This document shows positions 22,951 to 34,594 of a stretch of DNA of 64,000 nucleotides, in pieces. The notes under the pieces were generated by a model that was not told the origin of the DNA, ran no database searches, and worked only from the letters and a program-made list of their open reading frames with translations. Position 1 is the stretch's first letter; every line of letters begins with the position of its first letter. The DNA comes from Actinernus sp. WN-2022 (lineage: Eukaryota; Cnidaria; Anthozoa; Actiniaria; Actinernidae): the NCBI GenBank assembly GCA_030867875.1, contig JAOWCC010000569.1:1116001-1180000 (forward strand), written 5' to 3'. A program made the position numbers and the translations under genes.

Positions 22951-24279
22951 TTACTGAAAGCCACACAACAAAATCATTATGCTGAAGAAATTAGACATAT
23001 CCAGAGCAAAACCAAAGCGAAAACTCCAGCACTGATACAACAATTTGGGCTCTACTTGGATGAAAACGGCCTTGTCCGCTGTTGTGGTAGACTGGAACAC
23101 TCAGACCTAGACAAAGACGCAAAGTTCCCCATTCTGCTACCGAAAGACGACTACCTTACTGTTCTTATGGTGCAAGCTATGCACAAAGCAGTCATGCATG
23201 GAGGTGTAGGAGAGACACTTACACAAGTTAGACAAACATACTGGATACCACAAGGAAGGCAACTCGTAAGAAAGATTATTACTAAGTGCGTCATATGCAA
23301 AAAGATTCAAGGACCTCCTTTTCGTTCCGTTACCAACCCACCCTTGCCTACATCGAGAGTCACGACATCACAAACATTCCAAACAACAGGAGTTGATTAC
23401 GCTGGACCACTATATGTGCGCACCACAAACGGTCAAACAAAGATGTACATATGTCAATTTACATGCGCAACTATTAGAGCAATAGACCTAGAATTAGTAG
23501 AAGATCAAACAGCGGAAGCCTTCATAAGAGCATTCAGACGATTCTCATCAAGAAGAGGAATACCCACGCACGTCATATCAGATAATGCCAAAAACTTTAC
23601 AGCGGGAACGAAAGAACTGCTAGAAATATTCAAGCATCCAACATGCCAGAACTTCCTATCTGAGAAAGGCATCATATGGGAATTCATAACAGAAAGAGCC
23701 CCATGGTGGGGAGGTTTCTACGAAAGACTCGTAGGCCTGGTAAAGAAATGTTTGAAGAAAGTACTTGGCAAAGCGTCACTGAACATGATAGAGTTGAATA
23801 CAATTCTGACTGAAGTAGAAGCGACATTAAACAGTTGACCACTGACATATCCTAATGTAGACATCAACGATATACCTCCACTCACACCATCGCATTTCCT
23901 TTGTGGCCAAGAAGAGGAAGATTCCGACTTCGATCCGACAAAAACTAACAGAAGTGATTTAACAAGAAGAGCAAAACATCATCACAAGCTAATGAAAAAC
24001 TTCTGGGAACGATGGAGAAATGAGTACCTTACAAATCTAAGGGAATACCATACAGTAAAAAGAGGAACCAACATAACGAAACACGTCAAAGTAGGAGATG
24101 TAGTGCTCATTCATAATGAAACACCACGCAACCAGTGGAGGTTAGGAGTAGTGACTAAACTTCAACAAGGAAGAGATGATTTGGTCAGAGCCGTTTCTCT
24201 GCGGCCCGGAAGAGTATTCGAGAATGTAATTAACTACGTCACAATCACTTTAATTAGGATTTCCCCAGTATCAGAATAA
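22951..24279 (+). pseudogene. BEL integrase with C-terminal DUF5641-like domain
   Basis: The zinc-binding domain at 23180-23310 shows MHKAVMHGGVGETL and CVICKKIQG (H-H-C-C). The catalytic core carries TGVDYAGPL, then HVISDNAKNF and APWWGGFYERLV with the expected D, D and E spacing. A TGA at 23836-23838 interrupts it; 23992-24279 continues with FWERWRNEYL and VKVGDVVLIHNE...WRLGVV, the C-terminal domain of BEL integrases. The coding end runs into the 3' LTR. It would join the cDNA to the target, giving the 5-bp duplication observed. Confidence 0.9.
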
Positions 24280-24310
24280 ATATGGAAGAACCAGGTTAAC
24301 ATCTCGTAAA
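24215..24310 (+). repeat. 3' LTR of BEL element
   Basis: Pair of 18328-18423, with about two differences in 96 bp. It is followed at once by TCTGC, the target-site duplication. Confidence 0.85.
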
Positions 24311-24389
24311 TCTGCATGGCATCGTTTCAGTGACATGCATGTATATGTTGGTGATGCAATTTATTTTAGCTGGAAAAATTGAAGGAAAA

Positions 24390-24545
24390 GGTTAAAATGC
24401 CCCTAACCCTTTTGCAATTTTTATATATATGAATCATTGAAAGTTTTGAGTACTTCTGCAAAGAAATTTTTGGCTAACAGAGAATACTCTATGTTCTAGG
24501 CTTGTTTGAAATGGTGAACGTTTGACCTCTCCTGAACCATGTATA
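24390..24545 (+). repeat. Dispersed repeat, copy 1
   Basis: This segment (AACCCTTTTGCAATTT, then AGAGAATACTCTATGTTCTA, then GGCTTGTTTGAAATGGTGAA) is closely similar to 37985-38128 in the same orientation, differing by scattered substitutions. Neither copy codes for protein. The second copy abuts the inverted repeat at 38129. Confidence 0.7.
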
Positions 24546-24664
24546 AAACTCATCAATTCATTCCCTTAATTTGCTTTTCTTTTCATAAAGACTGCTACAC
24601 TCTATTCCCACCCATTGCATGAGTCCAGTCACCCAACTTGTTTTCCTGATTCTGTTTAAATGGA

Positions 24665-27007
24665 TTATAAGGGCATTGAGAACCTGGGAGGATACTCTAC
24701 AAATTCCCTGAGCTTTTTTATTGCCCCAATTCCCGATGAGACTTTCTTGGCTATGTCATCAATGTGTTTTTCCCATGTTAGAAATTCGTCTATGCGTACA
24801 CCGAGTATCTTGCAATCATTGACTCGTTTGACTGGGCCAACCCCAATTTTAGGTTCTGCGGTTAGTTTCTGCGGCAAGATTTTGTATTTTGGGTCTTGAT
24901 CCAATCAAGGTGTACTCTGTTTTGGCTATATTCAGGCTTAATTTGTTAGCTGATAGCCATTTTTTAACATTACTAAGGTCATGATTCAGGACCACTTCAG
25001 CTTCACTAACTGACTTGGCAACAGCCGTTAGGCTCGTGTCATATGCAAACAACCTAGGGGTAGTATGCTCGAGACAGTTTGACAAATCATTAATATATAG
25101 TATGAACAGAAGTGGACCGAGAATTGACCCATGAGGGATTATACAGGTTACTTTTCTATGACCAGAGAGCCTGCCGTTAACCTGGCAAGTTTGCTCTCTA
25201 TTGTTTAAGTAAGATTTCATAAGGCCTAAGGCATGTCCTTTGATACCGTAAGCCATGAGTTTATCCAAGAGGATCTCATGATTTACGGTATCAAACGCCT
25301 TTTTTAGATCAAGAAATATTACAAGGTTGTAAAGGCCTCGATCCATGTTGATATACCATTCATTAGTACAGTCCAGCAACGCAGACGCAGTAGAATGGAA
25401 CCGTCGGAATCCGTATTGATGTTCAGATAATAGATCCTGCGCAGTTATATATTCCATTAATTGCTCATATAAGATTTTTTCATATATTTTGCTTATTACT
25501 GGAAGTATTGAGATTGGCCTATAATTATCAAGCATATTTCGAGGACCTTTTTTGTGGAGTGGAATCACCCTAGCTAATTTCCATTCTGATGGAACAGTTT
25601 GTGATATAATGGATTTGTTGAAAATTTTCATGAGTGGTTGTGAAATTACTGGGGCTGCTAATCGGAGTACTTTACCCGAAATTGTATCCATTCCAGTGGC
25701 TTTGGATACAGATAGGGGATTAAGCAGCTTGAAAACTTTAGACGTACCAATGGCTCTAAAATAAAACTTGCTTTTAACTTCTTTAATGAAATATTTATGG
25801 TTAGAACCATTGGTGTCTATAGTTTCAGCAAGCTTTGGGCCTATATTCGTAAAATATTCATTAAAATGTTTAGCTATATCCTCTGACGATGTAACAGAAC
25901 AGTCTCCCAATTTAACCTCATTAATTTAACTCTCTTGCTGTTTTCGCCCAAGAATATCATTTATAGTTTTCCAGGCCCTTTTTGGATCATCCCTCTGTTT
26001 TTCTATTTGTGTAGCATAATATTCGACTTTGGCGTTACGTAGTGCAATGTTGACACTATTTCGGGAAGACTTATAAAGTGCCCAATCGCCTTCGTTGTTT
26101 CTTATAATTGCTATACGTTTTAGACGATCTCTTTCAAACATTTTTTCCTGATATCCTTTGTTATCCAGGGAAGATTCGATTGATTGCGTACTCTTTTTGA
26201 TTTGACTGGGGCGTGTCTGTCGAGCACTTCAAGAAACAATGCCTTCCATTGTGCCCACATTGCATCTACATTTTCTTCTCTATCAACTAGTTCCCAGGGT
26301 TTGCCATATAAGTCCGCCAGAAATCTTTCACTGTTAAAGCTTTTGAAATTACGGAATTCTATTTTCTTCATTGTATTAACTTTTGGGATGGAATTAATTT
26401 TGCGTATCGCATAAATTAAGCTATGATCGCTAAAACCAACACTGACAGCATCTGAGTGTATTATTTTTTCTGGCGAAGATGTATTTTCAGTTATTCTGGT
26501 TGGTTTAGCGATCAGCTGCGAAAGCTGGTATAACTCCATAATCGAGCAGAGTTTTTGGGCATATGGATTTGTCAAGTTGAGCAAGTTACAATTTAAATCG
26601 CCTAAAATGTAAATTTCCTTATCTTCATTGTCCACTAGCCCAATCAGCTGCTCAATGCTCAGGAACATTTCAACAGGTGCGCTAGGGGGTCTATAAATCG
26701 AAGATATAACGAACGGTCTACTCTTTGGTTTGTTTATTTCCAAGCATACTGCTTCAAGGTTTTCAGGCACTAAATCAGATCTTTCAGTAAACGTTATTGA
26801 TTTCCTTACTTAAATACAGACACCTCCGCCAGAGCGAGACCGATCGCAGCGGACAATGTCATACCCGTTCACACTGATCATTCCATCCGAGATAGTTTGA
26901 TCAAGCCGAGTTTCATTTAGTGCCAAAACATCAAACTCTCGATTTGTGAGTATGACATGAATTTCCTCTATGTGTTTCGTTAAACTAACTACATTCAGAC
27001 ATGCCAT
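24665..27007 (-). pseudogene. LINE ORF2 (endonuclease + RT), CR1-like
   Basis: On the minus strand ORF2 starts at ATG 27007 (ACLNVVSLTKHIEEI). The endonuclease continues with LALNETRLD, SGGGVCI, SSIYRPPS, YILGDLNCNLL, SDHSLIYAI across one frameshift near 26790. The linker holds WITKDIRKKCL. The RT frame 25910-24849 is long and clean: GMDTISGKVLRLAAP, WKLARVIPLHKKG, NYRPISILPVISKIYEKI, FLDLKKAFDTVNHEIL, GPLLFILYIND. The catalytic FADD reads FAYD, one Asp replaced by Tyr. The thumb is in another frame at 24904-24665 (LGVRIDEFLTWEKHI). It is an inactive but well preserved copy. Confidence 0.9.
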
Positions 27008-27049
27008 TTTAAAACCTCTTAAATTAGAAAAATAAGTAGACCAGACATT

Positions 27050-27290
27050 ATTCTCATTGCCCGGCCTTGGGTCCTAACGAGGCTTGCAATGAGTTATGAT
27101 GTTCTTTGCAAGAACAGCATTTCCATCTAGGCTTAAATGTAAGCCACGTTGGTTAAGGTGCTTCTTTGTTATGTTATTATGGGTGAGACACTTCCAGGAA
27201 TTTTGACTACAGAACTGCTGAACTATTTGTTGTAGGTTATGCAATGTCCTACTCGTAAGAGGGCAACCGAGCCATCTGAACGGTCCAGGT
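27050..27290 (-). pseudogene. End of LINE ORF1 (SGNH-type)
   Basis: Upstream of ORF2 the minus strand reads KKHLNQRGLHLSLDGNAVLAKNI just before a stop at about 27078, the conserved C-terminus (catalytic Asp/His block with HL-x-x-x-G) of SGNH-type ORF1 proteins in CR1/L2 LINEs. The stop is about 70 bases from the ORF2 Met. The rest of ORF1 is missing beyond about 27290. Confidence 0.6.
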
Positions 27291-28780
27291 TAGGTGGTAC
27301 CGAACCCCATCATGCTAGATGATGTCAACAGTGTTAGTGTGCTTGTACAAGCAAGCACCACCAATTCATACTTATTTTGAAATTGTCAAGTGATAATTTG
27401 AAGATGTTTGTGATAATTTGAAGATTGGGTTATTATGAAATATATAAATAGTGGTATAAAATTGATTAATGTGATTATGCCATGGGTAATATTTGATAAA
27501 ATATGCGAGAATAAATCACGTATGTGAACAATTTAAATTGGAGATGGTTTCTTTGAATATTAAGTATATGTCTTAAGCTAGTATATAACTATAAACATAT
27601 GTTCCCTCTCCCAATTTGCATTTATTTATTTCACCTAAAATAGTTTTAATTAATTTATCTAAAATATTTAGAGTGAAAAATATGTGAAACAATTTTTAGT
27701 GTTTATTATGTGTATATCTAATAAATGTGTATATAACTATATTTAGTACTTACCTACCTCAGTTGGCAACACTCCAACAGTGACTTGGCTTATTTACGAA
27801 CTTGCAGTAACGGATTATTAATTGGTGTGCTTGCTCTTGTTTCATCTAAAATTGTTTATAATGTGTTTTTTTAATTCATAATCTTTTTATTTTCAACACT
27901 TTAATAATTTCACAATTATACAATTTCACAAACATTTACAAGATACATTTTTGTATTTTTTTTACAACACTACACTACAATAATATTATCTCCTTACACT
28001 CTTCAGTACACCATACACAATATACATATGAGCAATGTTAACACAAAAGGAGGGCTCACGTCTAACACCCCTCTGATAAGAAAACCGGTGAAGGACTGAG
28101 AAAACGAGAAAAGCCGGGAGACCAAAGACTGCGTGCGTGCCATGCACTGATATCATCGGACCAATCGCCGTTTCAGACTGAACGCCCACTGAAATGCAAA
28201 GTAGGATAACTACATGAGCCGGCACTTCTAAACGATTTAGCATTATTTATGCAGCGCAAAGAGCGATAAAACTCGCGAGCGCCTATAGGCTTTTAATAAA
28301 GAGAGAAAGTACTGAAGTACCGACATCGTAGCGACTGAAAATTCATGAGCGCATATGGCTTTTAATAAAGAGAGAAAATTCTGAAATATCGACAACAGTG
28401 TTCTATCAATTGATGTGCGCAGATTTACCTATAGTTCAGGCTGCATTCCCAGGGTGCACTGCAGAACGTTGCACTGATATCATCGGACCAATCGCCGGTT
28501 CAGACTAAACGCACACTGAAATGCAAAGTAGGGTAACTACATGAGCCGGCACTTCATTCCTATACTACGTAACACGCCCAACGCGTATAAAATAATAATA
28601 ACACTACAACTAGTGGAGTGTGATAGTGCCGGTTGCATGGTGGACAGCAGCAAACGGTTTCTTTAATAAACTACGGTAATACAAATTAATACATAGTTCT
28701 AATATTACAAAATCACAAAATATTTAACAGGACATGAAGGAATGGAAAAAATGGTTGAACAATCAAATGACGTAATCACA
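27291..28780. other. AT-rich gene-free region with local repeats
   Basis: 27328-27385 resembles 50513-50570 (AACAGTGTTAGTGTGCTTGT, then CAAGCAAGCACCACCAA), part of the OTU-type transposon tail. A unit starting GCACTGATATCATCGGACCA is repeated at 28144-28228 and 28471-28554, and between them GGCTTTTAATAAAGAGAGAAA occurs twice (about 28290 and 28350). No coding potential is seen. Confidence 0.5.
28144..28554 (+). repeat. Direct repeat pair, ~84 bp
   Basis: The two copies (28144-28228, 28471-28554) share GCACTGATATCATCGGACCA and CTACATGAGCCGGCACTTC with only a few differences. They flank a locally duplicated TTTTAATAAAGAGAGAAA block. They lie just 3' of the YR retroelement (minus strand), so they could be its split direct repeats; DIRS/Ngaro elements end in such repeats. 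This is inference. Confidence 0.5.
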
Positions 28781-28799
28781 TGACAACTAAATGAATAAT

Positions 28800-29852
28800 C
28801 TATAGATCGAATGATCTAGATACCATAAGTTTATCATCTCTAGAAAAAGAAATATAACTGTCTTTAGAATTTGCAGAACTCCAACCGGCATGCCTGTCCA
28901 ACATTTCGTCAGAGACTCGAGAGTTTTTAATTGAAGTAGCTCCACCTTTCTTGAGGCTGTGAGTACCATAGTCCGAGGGATTGTCGACAAATAAGCTCAA
29001 GGTCTGGTTGACAATTTCCCTAACCCTAGAATACGAGATAGCTTGTATCCTAGCAGCTCCTCCAGGTGTGAGTCTACACACAAGATGTTGATCTGGATGT
29101 TTTGGAAGCTTGAAAAGTAGGCTTTCCGTAATGGTAACAGGACAGGTAACTTTTGAAGACCTGGCAAAATATATAGTGTGCCCCTTGGAATGTTGATCGT
29201 TCTTTCGCTAAGGGCAAAAAATAGACATATGATCAGAACGAATAGTAATATGAGTTCTAGTAATATGGATTAACTCATCACAGCGCAAAAGTCCTGTAAA
29301 TGAAATACAAAAGATAAAACATACTCTCAATTGGGAAAGGGAAGCCCCCAAAACGTTGAATTTCTCTACCACCTTCAAAATTACACTTTTATCAACTGGT
29401 AATTTACCCCGGACTGGTTTCACCAACAACCTCTTAGAAGCCTCTACGGTTTGTTTAACACACGAATTATCGGTAGGCGAAGGCAAACCAGCAACCTCAT
29501 GACCCCACCTAACCCCGTACAGAGCTGCTTCAATAGGAGCTGAAGAATTACATTGATCAAATTTATCTCTAAAATACAACGAAAGCAAATAAGGGGAAAC
29601 AGGAAATTGATTACAACCGGTATTTTCTTTTTCCCATTTTTTCCAATTATTCCAATCGTTCTTGTACTTAACAATGGTTGACGTAGCCTTCGAACACAAC
29701 TGAAAAGAGGGCAGCAAGTCGGCTAATCTTAGGAGCCTGTCTGAAAAGGTATGACCCAGCTTCTCCCTCTGGCCCCAGACTCCAGCCTTCAGAACGTCTG
29801 TAGAGAAAACAGGAAATGACAACAAAAACAAAATTGGTAAGAATAACGCCAT
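28800..29852 (-). pseudogene. Tyrosine recombinase of a DIRS/Ngaro-type retroelement
   Basis: The first frame (29852-29208) has the core-binding domain (YKNDWNNWKKWEKEN, YLLSLYFRDKF) and the catalytic start FTGLLRCDEL with the first conserved Arg. After a frame break, 29081-28800 gives ISYSRVREIV, then THSLKKGGATS, RHAGWSSANSKDSYIS with H, W and the Tyr nucleophile. In the usual H-x-x-R box the Arg is Lys here. The enzyme would insert a circular DNA intermediate without target duplication. It follows RT-RH on the same strand in normal order. Frameshifts mean it is inactive. Confidence 0.8.
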
Positions 29853-29983
29853 AACATATCCATGTATCTGATTAAGAGAAATCCACTCTAACAGCGATTA
29901 CATTAAATTTAGGATAACCGGAAAACACTGACTTCGTGTCTCTGTAAACATATCGAGCTCCACGATCAAGAATAAATATATTG

Positions 29984-31792
29984 TCAGACTTCGACAAACC
30001 CTTCGAAAACGGTCGGGCTGAGATATGAAGACAAAGAAGGCCAAAACGAAGCCGACTTCCACTCAGGCACGATAATAACGCATTTAGCCCGATAGGCTTT
30101 CATACGAAATAAGACTGCATTAATTAAATAAGGGGGTGGACAAACCCAGTTATTACAAGAACCCCAATCTTGAGTAAAGCAATCGACAGCCTCTGAATTG
30201 GGACAACAAAATTTGGAATTAAATCGTGGCAATTGGGAATTGTAATTACAAGCGATGCGATTCACATCAAAGGGTCCTCTGAGATTAGAAATCAAACCAA
30301 ACAAGAGAGGATTCAACATCCAATCGTCAGGGTCAATTACAATAACACGACTCAAGTAGTCGGCCAACACGTTCTGGTCTCTAGGAATCCACTGAGCCTG
30401 AAAAGAAATATTGTTAGTAATGCAAAAACTAAAAATAGCAATCGTAATCTCCCGCAAATGCCGAAAAGGACATCCAACATGAATAATGCGAACAGCATTC
30501 TGACTATCACAAAATATCCTAACATTCTGATCTTTCAACAAGTTAACAAAACTACTCAGACTAAAATAAATAGCCTTAAGTTCTCGGTAAGTAGAACTCT
30601 TAACGGACTCTTCTACATTCCACGTCCCAGTACAAAATTTACGCCCATCGATTAAAACAAAGGCACCGTAGCCAATATCACTGGCATCACAGGTCAAAGC
30701 GACTTTACAGGACAAAGGCCTATTAATGGTAAAACCATTAAAAGCATCTACGTGCTGTAACCAGAATTTTAACTCATGTAACACGTCTTCAGATGCCTCT
30801 AAAACATCATTCCAAGATTGACGAAGCTGAACCAAAAAAATTTCGCCTATCTAGTAAACAATCTAGTCAAAGGACCTAGTGCTAAGGTCAAAGAAATTAC
30901 AAATCCTGCCACATGTACACTGGCAACATCCCTTACCTTAAGGTAAGGAAAATCATAAAATCAATCTGGTTAAAACAGATTTCAATTTAACAATCTTTTT
31001 CTCTGGCACAATAGATAACATTCTAACAGTATCAATAAATATACCCAACCATTGCCCGTCCTGAAGGGGTTCCCAGTTAGACTTCTCGTTGCACTTCCAA
31101 CCTGAATTTACAAGATCTGACTTGACTAAAAAACTAGCCGCCTTAGCTAACGTGAATGACTTACATCCTAAAATACCGTCATCAATATACATAATGGCGG
31201 AAATGCCAAGGGCTCTCCAACGAGCTACAAAAGGCCTGAACATTCTAGTGAATAGATAACATGCAGAAGCCAAGCCGAAAGGCTAAACTCTGAAAGAAAA
31301 ATATCTATACACACCTGAAAACGACCATGAAAAACCTAAATACTGTCAAAAATAAGGGTTAATATCTAAGTGATGATAACCTGTTTCGATGTCGAAAGAA
31401 AAGAAATAAAACTCATCTCTAAACATTTCAGCTAAAGTCGGTAAGCCTTCGTATTTAAACTTGAAAGACTTAAGATAAGGGTTTACAGAACGACTAAGAT
31501 CTAAGACTAACCTTAGTTTACGACCTTCCACTTCAGAAAGGGAATTACAACATAAAGGTTTAGAAAAAACTTCTACAATACATTTGTTACGCAATAACTC
31601 TTGAATAGCATTTGCGATAAAATTCAGGATGAGACAATGAACTCTTATTATTAGAAAGAAAACACAGCGGAGGTAAAACGGAATCTTATAATCTTCATGC
31701 AAAACTCCTCTAACAGTGATGTAAATTGTGAAACCACCAAGATTTACAAGTACTGATTCTTCCTTGCACAGATTCTCGACTAAAACTCTCAA
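29984..31792 (-). pseudogene. DIRS/Ngaro reverse transcriptase and RNase H
   Basis: Frame 31792-31346 carries the RT fingers (ELLRNKCIVEV, LRLVLDLSRSVNPYL, FFSFDIETGYHHL with the first Asp). Frame 31273-30953 has the palm, SAIMYIDDGILG, with an intact Y-x-D-D box, and WLGIFIDTVRML. Frame 30835-29984 has RNase H: LTCDASDIGYGAFV, STYRELKAIYFSL, IFCDSQNAV and WIPRDQNVLADYLSR, with all acidic residues of RNase H in place. The frames are separated by indels. A leading fragment at 32015-31795 probably belongs to the preceding region. Confidence 0.85.
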
Positions 31793-32328
31793 TCACATCA
31801 GCTTGTTTACAAGAATAATAACTTAATATATCGAAACTAAAGTCACACTGTTTGGAAATACCAAAGTCCTGATATTCATATCCTGGGACCAATGCCGCCT
31901 GCTGGTCCGATTGCATGGGATGAATTAGGAGGGATTTGGACCAACTGGCGCTGAGCGGCATATAAGTTGGCTTGTCCTGCAGGTCTACCCATTGAGTTTC
32001 TAATAACAACAACAAACCTTTATTTACCCCAATAACTTACAATGATATTACAAAAAAAATTGATAATACAATGCTAGGGGTACTGGCTATCCGAAATAAC
32101 CTTAAGAGTTAAAAATGCCAGGCAGCCAGTTTACTGAAGAGATGTTACATGTTATCGTCGGGGACACACATACATGCACACATTCACACACTATAAGGTG
32201 GAGAAAATACATTTAAACTACCAGTAGACTAATATAATATTTATGTAAAGTAATAAAGATATGTGTTGCAAAACAGCATTGTTATTCGAAAAGAAGGGAT
32301 TATTTGAAGAGAAGCGATGTAAAGAGGA

Positions 32329-33550
32329 CTAATAATCTTGAATAAAGTGATGTTTCATTTTCTTTTTAAATAGAGACAATGAAGAGGAGGATTTCACCTC
32401 TTCGTCAATGGAATTCCATATTGATGGGCCTTGAAATCTTATGTTAAATATTCCATAATTTGTTCTTGCTTTTGGAAGATAATAAGATTGTTTTGCAGCA
32501 AGTCTTGTATTATAGTTGTGGATTTTATTTATTTTGGTAAAAAAAGAAAGGAAGACAGATGGTAGCAGTAGATTGTGATATTTGTACATAAAGATTGCTA
32601 TATGAAGGATTATAAGATCAAAAAAATTAATAACCTCAAGAGCTTTAGAGAAGGTAATTATTCGCATTGCTCTTTTTTGCAAAATAAAAAGTGGTCTTGT
32701 AAGTATTTCTCCATATAATTATTCCGTAAATGAAAAAAGGATATATTAAGGCATAGTACAAACTCGAGAGAATGTGTGGTTTTATATAGTGACGAAGTTT
32801 AGAGAGGATACCAATAGTTCTTCTTTTTTTTTTTGCAATGCATTCAACTTGTTTTTTTCAACTAAGGTTAGAATCAATTAAAATACCAAGATATTTGATA
32901 CAGAGATCGCTCTTAAGTTGCTTGTTGTTTATAGAAAGATTAAAATACTGATTCTGTATCTTCTTTTGTGGCGGATGGAAAATGACAAAATTGTATTTTT
33001 CTATATTGAGTGAGAGCATATTAGCACATAACCATGTATGGATATTATTTAATTCAGCATTTATATCTGTTTCTAGTATTGAAATATTTTTATGTTTATA
33101 GAACAGATTTGCATCGTCTGCAAATAAGTGAAAATCATTTATGTATAATAAAAACAACAAGGGACCAAGAACTAATTTTTGTGGAATTCCACAACTTACA
33201 TTGCATTTATCAGATGTTGAATTATTTACAGTAACAACCTGCTGTCGGTCACTAAGGTATGAAATGAACCAGTCTTTGGCAATTCCTCAAATACCATAGT
33301 ATTCAATTTTTTTAATCAAAATTTGGTGATTCACAGTGTCGAAGGCTTTATTAAAGTCAAGGAATATTCCACAGGAATAGTTTCGGTCATCAATTGCTTT
33401 TTGAATTTTATCAATTATGCAGAGAACAGCGTGATCTGTACTGTGCTTAGCTCTGAGCCTAATTGCTTTTCAAAGAAAATATTGTTTTTTTCCTAGGAAT
33501 TTAATTAGTCTATTATACATGAGCTTATTAAAGACAGAAAGAAGAGAAAT
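32329..33550 (-). pseudogene. LINE RT palm-thumb and tail (second part)
   Basis: Continuing the RT after the nested insertion, the minus strand gives a YRPISLLSVFNKLMYNRLI block, a block-A FNKAFDTVNH-type motif, then LLFLLYIND and the intact catalytic FADDANLF at about 33115, and YLGILIDSNL. The tail 32682-32329 includes IHNYNTRLAAK and RTNYGIFNIRFQGPSIWN, the same C-terminus as other LINEs here. Several frame breaks occur. The intact FADD indicates a younger copy than those at 13 and 25 kb. Confidence 0.8.
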
Positions 33551-33567
33551 AGGTCGATAGTTGCACA

Positions 33568-34590
33568 GGCAAGTCTGGGATCATTTTTTTATATGTGTTC
33601 AAGATATTGATGCCTGGATGACGGTCAACAAATTAAAATTGAGCAGAGACAAGACAGAACTGATTGTTCTAAATGCAAGCCATCGACCACAACCTACACT
33701 GGACTCAATACTAGTTTGTGACGAGACAATTAATCCTTCATCCAAGGCCAGAAATATCGGTGTCATTCATGACATGACTATGTCGATGGAGCAGAATGTA
33801 ATCAGTATGTGTAAATCGGCGTTCTACTATCTTAGAAATATCGGGCGAATAAGGAAGTACATAAGCTTACAAACAGCGGAAATTCTAATGCATGCGTTCG
33901 TCACATCAAGACTTGATTTCTGCAACTCTCTTCTCTACGGACTACCTAAACACGTTACCAAGCGGCTACAGAGCGTACAGAATGCAGCAGCAAGAATTGT
34001 TACTTTAAGTAGAAAATCTGAACATATTACCCCTGTTTTATATAACTTACATTGGCTTCCTATCGAAGAACGGATTGTTTTTAAGATTCTTTTGCTGACA
34101 TTCAAGTCCCTTCATGGTTTGGCACCTCCGTATATTGCTGATTTGGTCACTCGATATGTACCTACGCGTTCTTTGAGATCTGCCACCAGCGATAGGCTGG
34201 TTCAGGTGCCATATAAATTAAGTTCATATGGTTGTAGGGCATTTTCAACTGCTGCACCTGCCCTATGGAACGGCCTTCCACAAGACATTAGAAATTGTTT
34301 AACAATAAATGAATTTAAGAGTAAAGTAAAAACTTACCTTTTTAGGAAGGCTTATTCAGGACATTTTTAATTTTTCGTAGTACTTTTTATCACATATTTT
34401 TAGATCAGATTTAAGGATAGTTTTAATTTCTCTTAATGCTTTTTATCATATACATATTTATTCGCTATGATATTTTCGTTCTTTTAATATTAGATATGTG
34501 TATTTAAACCTATTGTAAAGCGCCATTGGACAGAGATGGAAATGGCGCTATATAAGAACTGTATATTATTATTATTATTATTATATACAG
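33568..34590 (+). mobile_element. L2/CR1-type LINE 3' end inserted into the other LINE's RT
   Basis: The plus frame 33561-34370 (269 codons, uninterrupted) encodes the thumb and C-terminal domain of an L2/CR1-type RT: WMTVNKLKLSRDKTEL, SRLDFCNSLLYGLP, LQSVQNAAARIV, LHWLPIEERIVFKILL and FSTAAPALWNGLP. The 3' UTR ends with AGCGCCATTGGACAGAGATG and an (ATT)n tail at 34563-34584, usual for this clade. ACAGG occurs at both junctions (about 33565 and 34589), a possible target duplication. It is 5'-truncated, as is normal for target-primed insertion. Confidence 0.85.
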
Positions 34591-34594
34591 GAAT

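Larger units (their letters stand above)
18328..24310 (+). mobile_element. BEL/Pao-type LTR retrotransposon with short LTRs
   Basis: Two 96-bp LTRs (18328-18423, 24215-24310) are bounded by the 5-bp direct repeat TCTGC (18323-18327 and 24311-24315), which fixes both ends. Between them lie, in order, gag-like DUF1759 region, twin CCHC zinc knuckles, aspartic protease (DTGS), RT with MYMDNV, RNase H, zinc-binding and DDE integrase, and the DUF5641-like C-terminus. That order is BEL/Pao. Frameshifts, stops and a nested MITE at 20066-20811 make it inactive. Confidence 0.9.
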
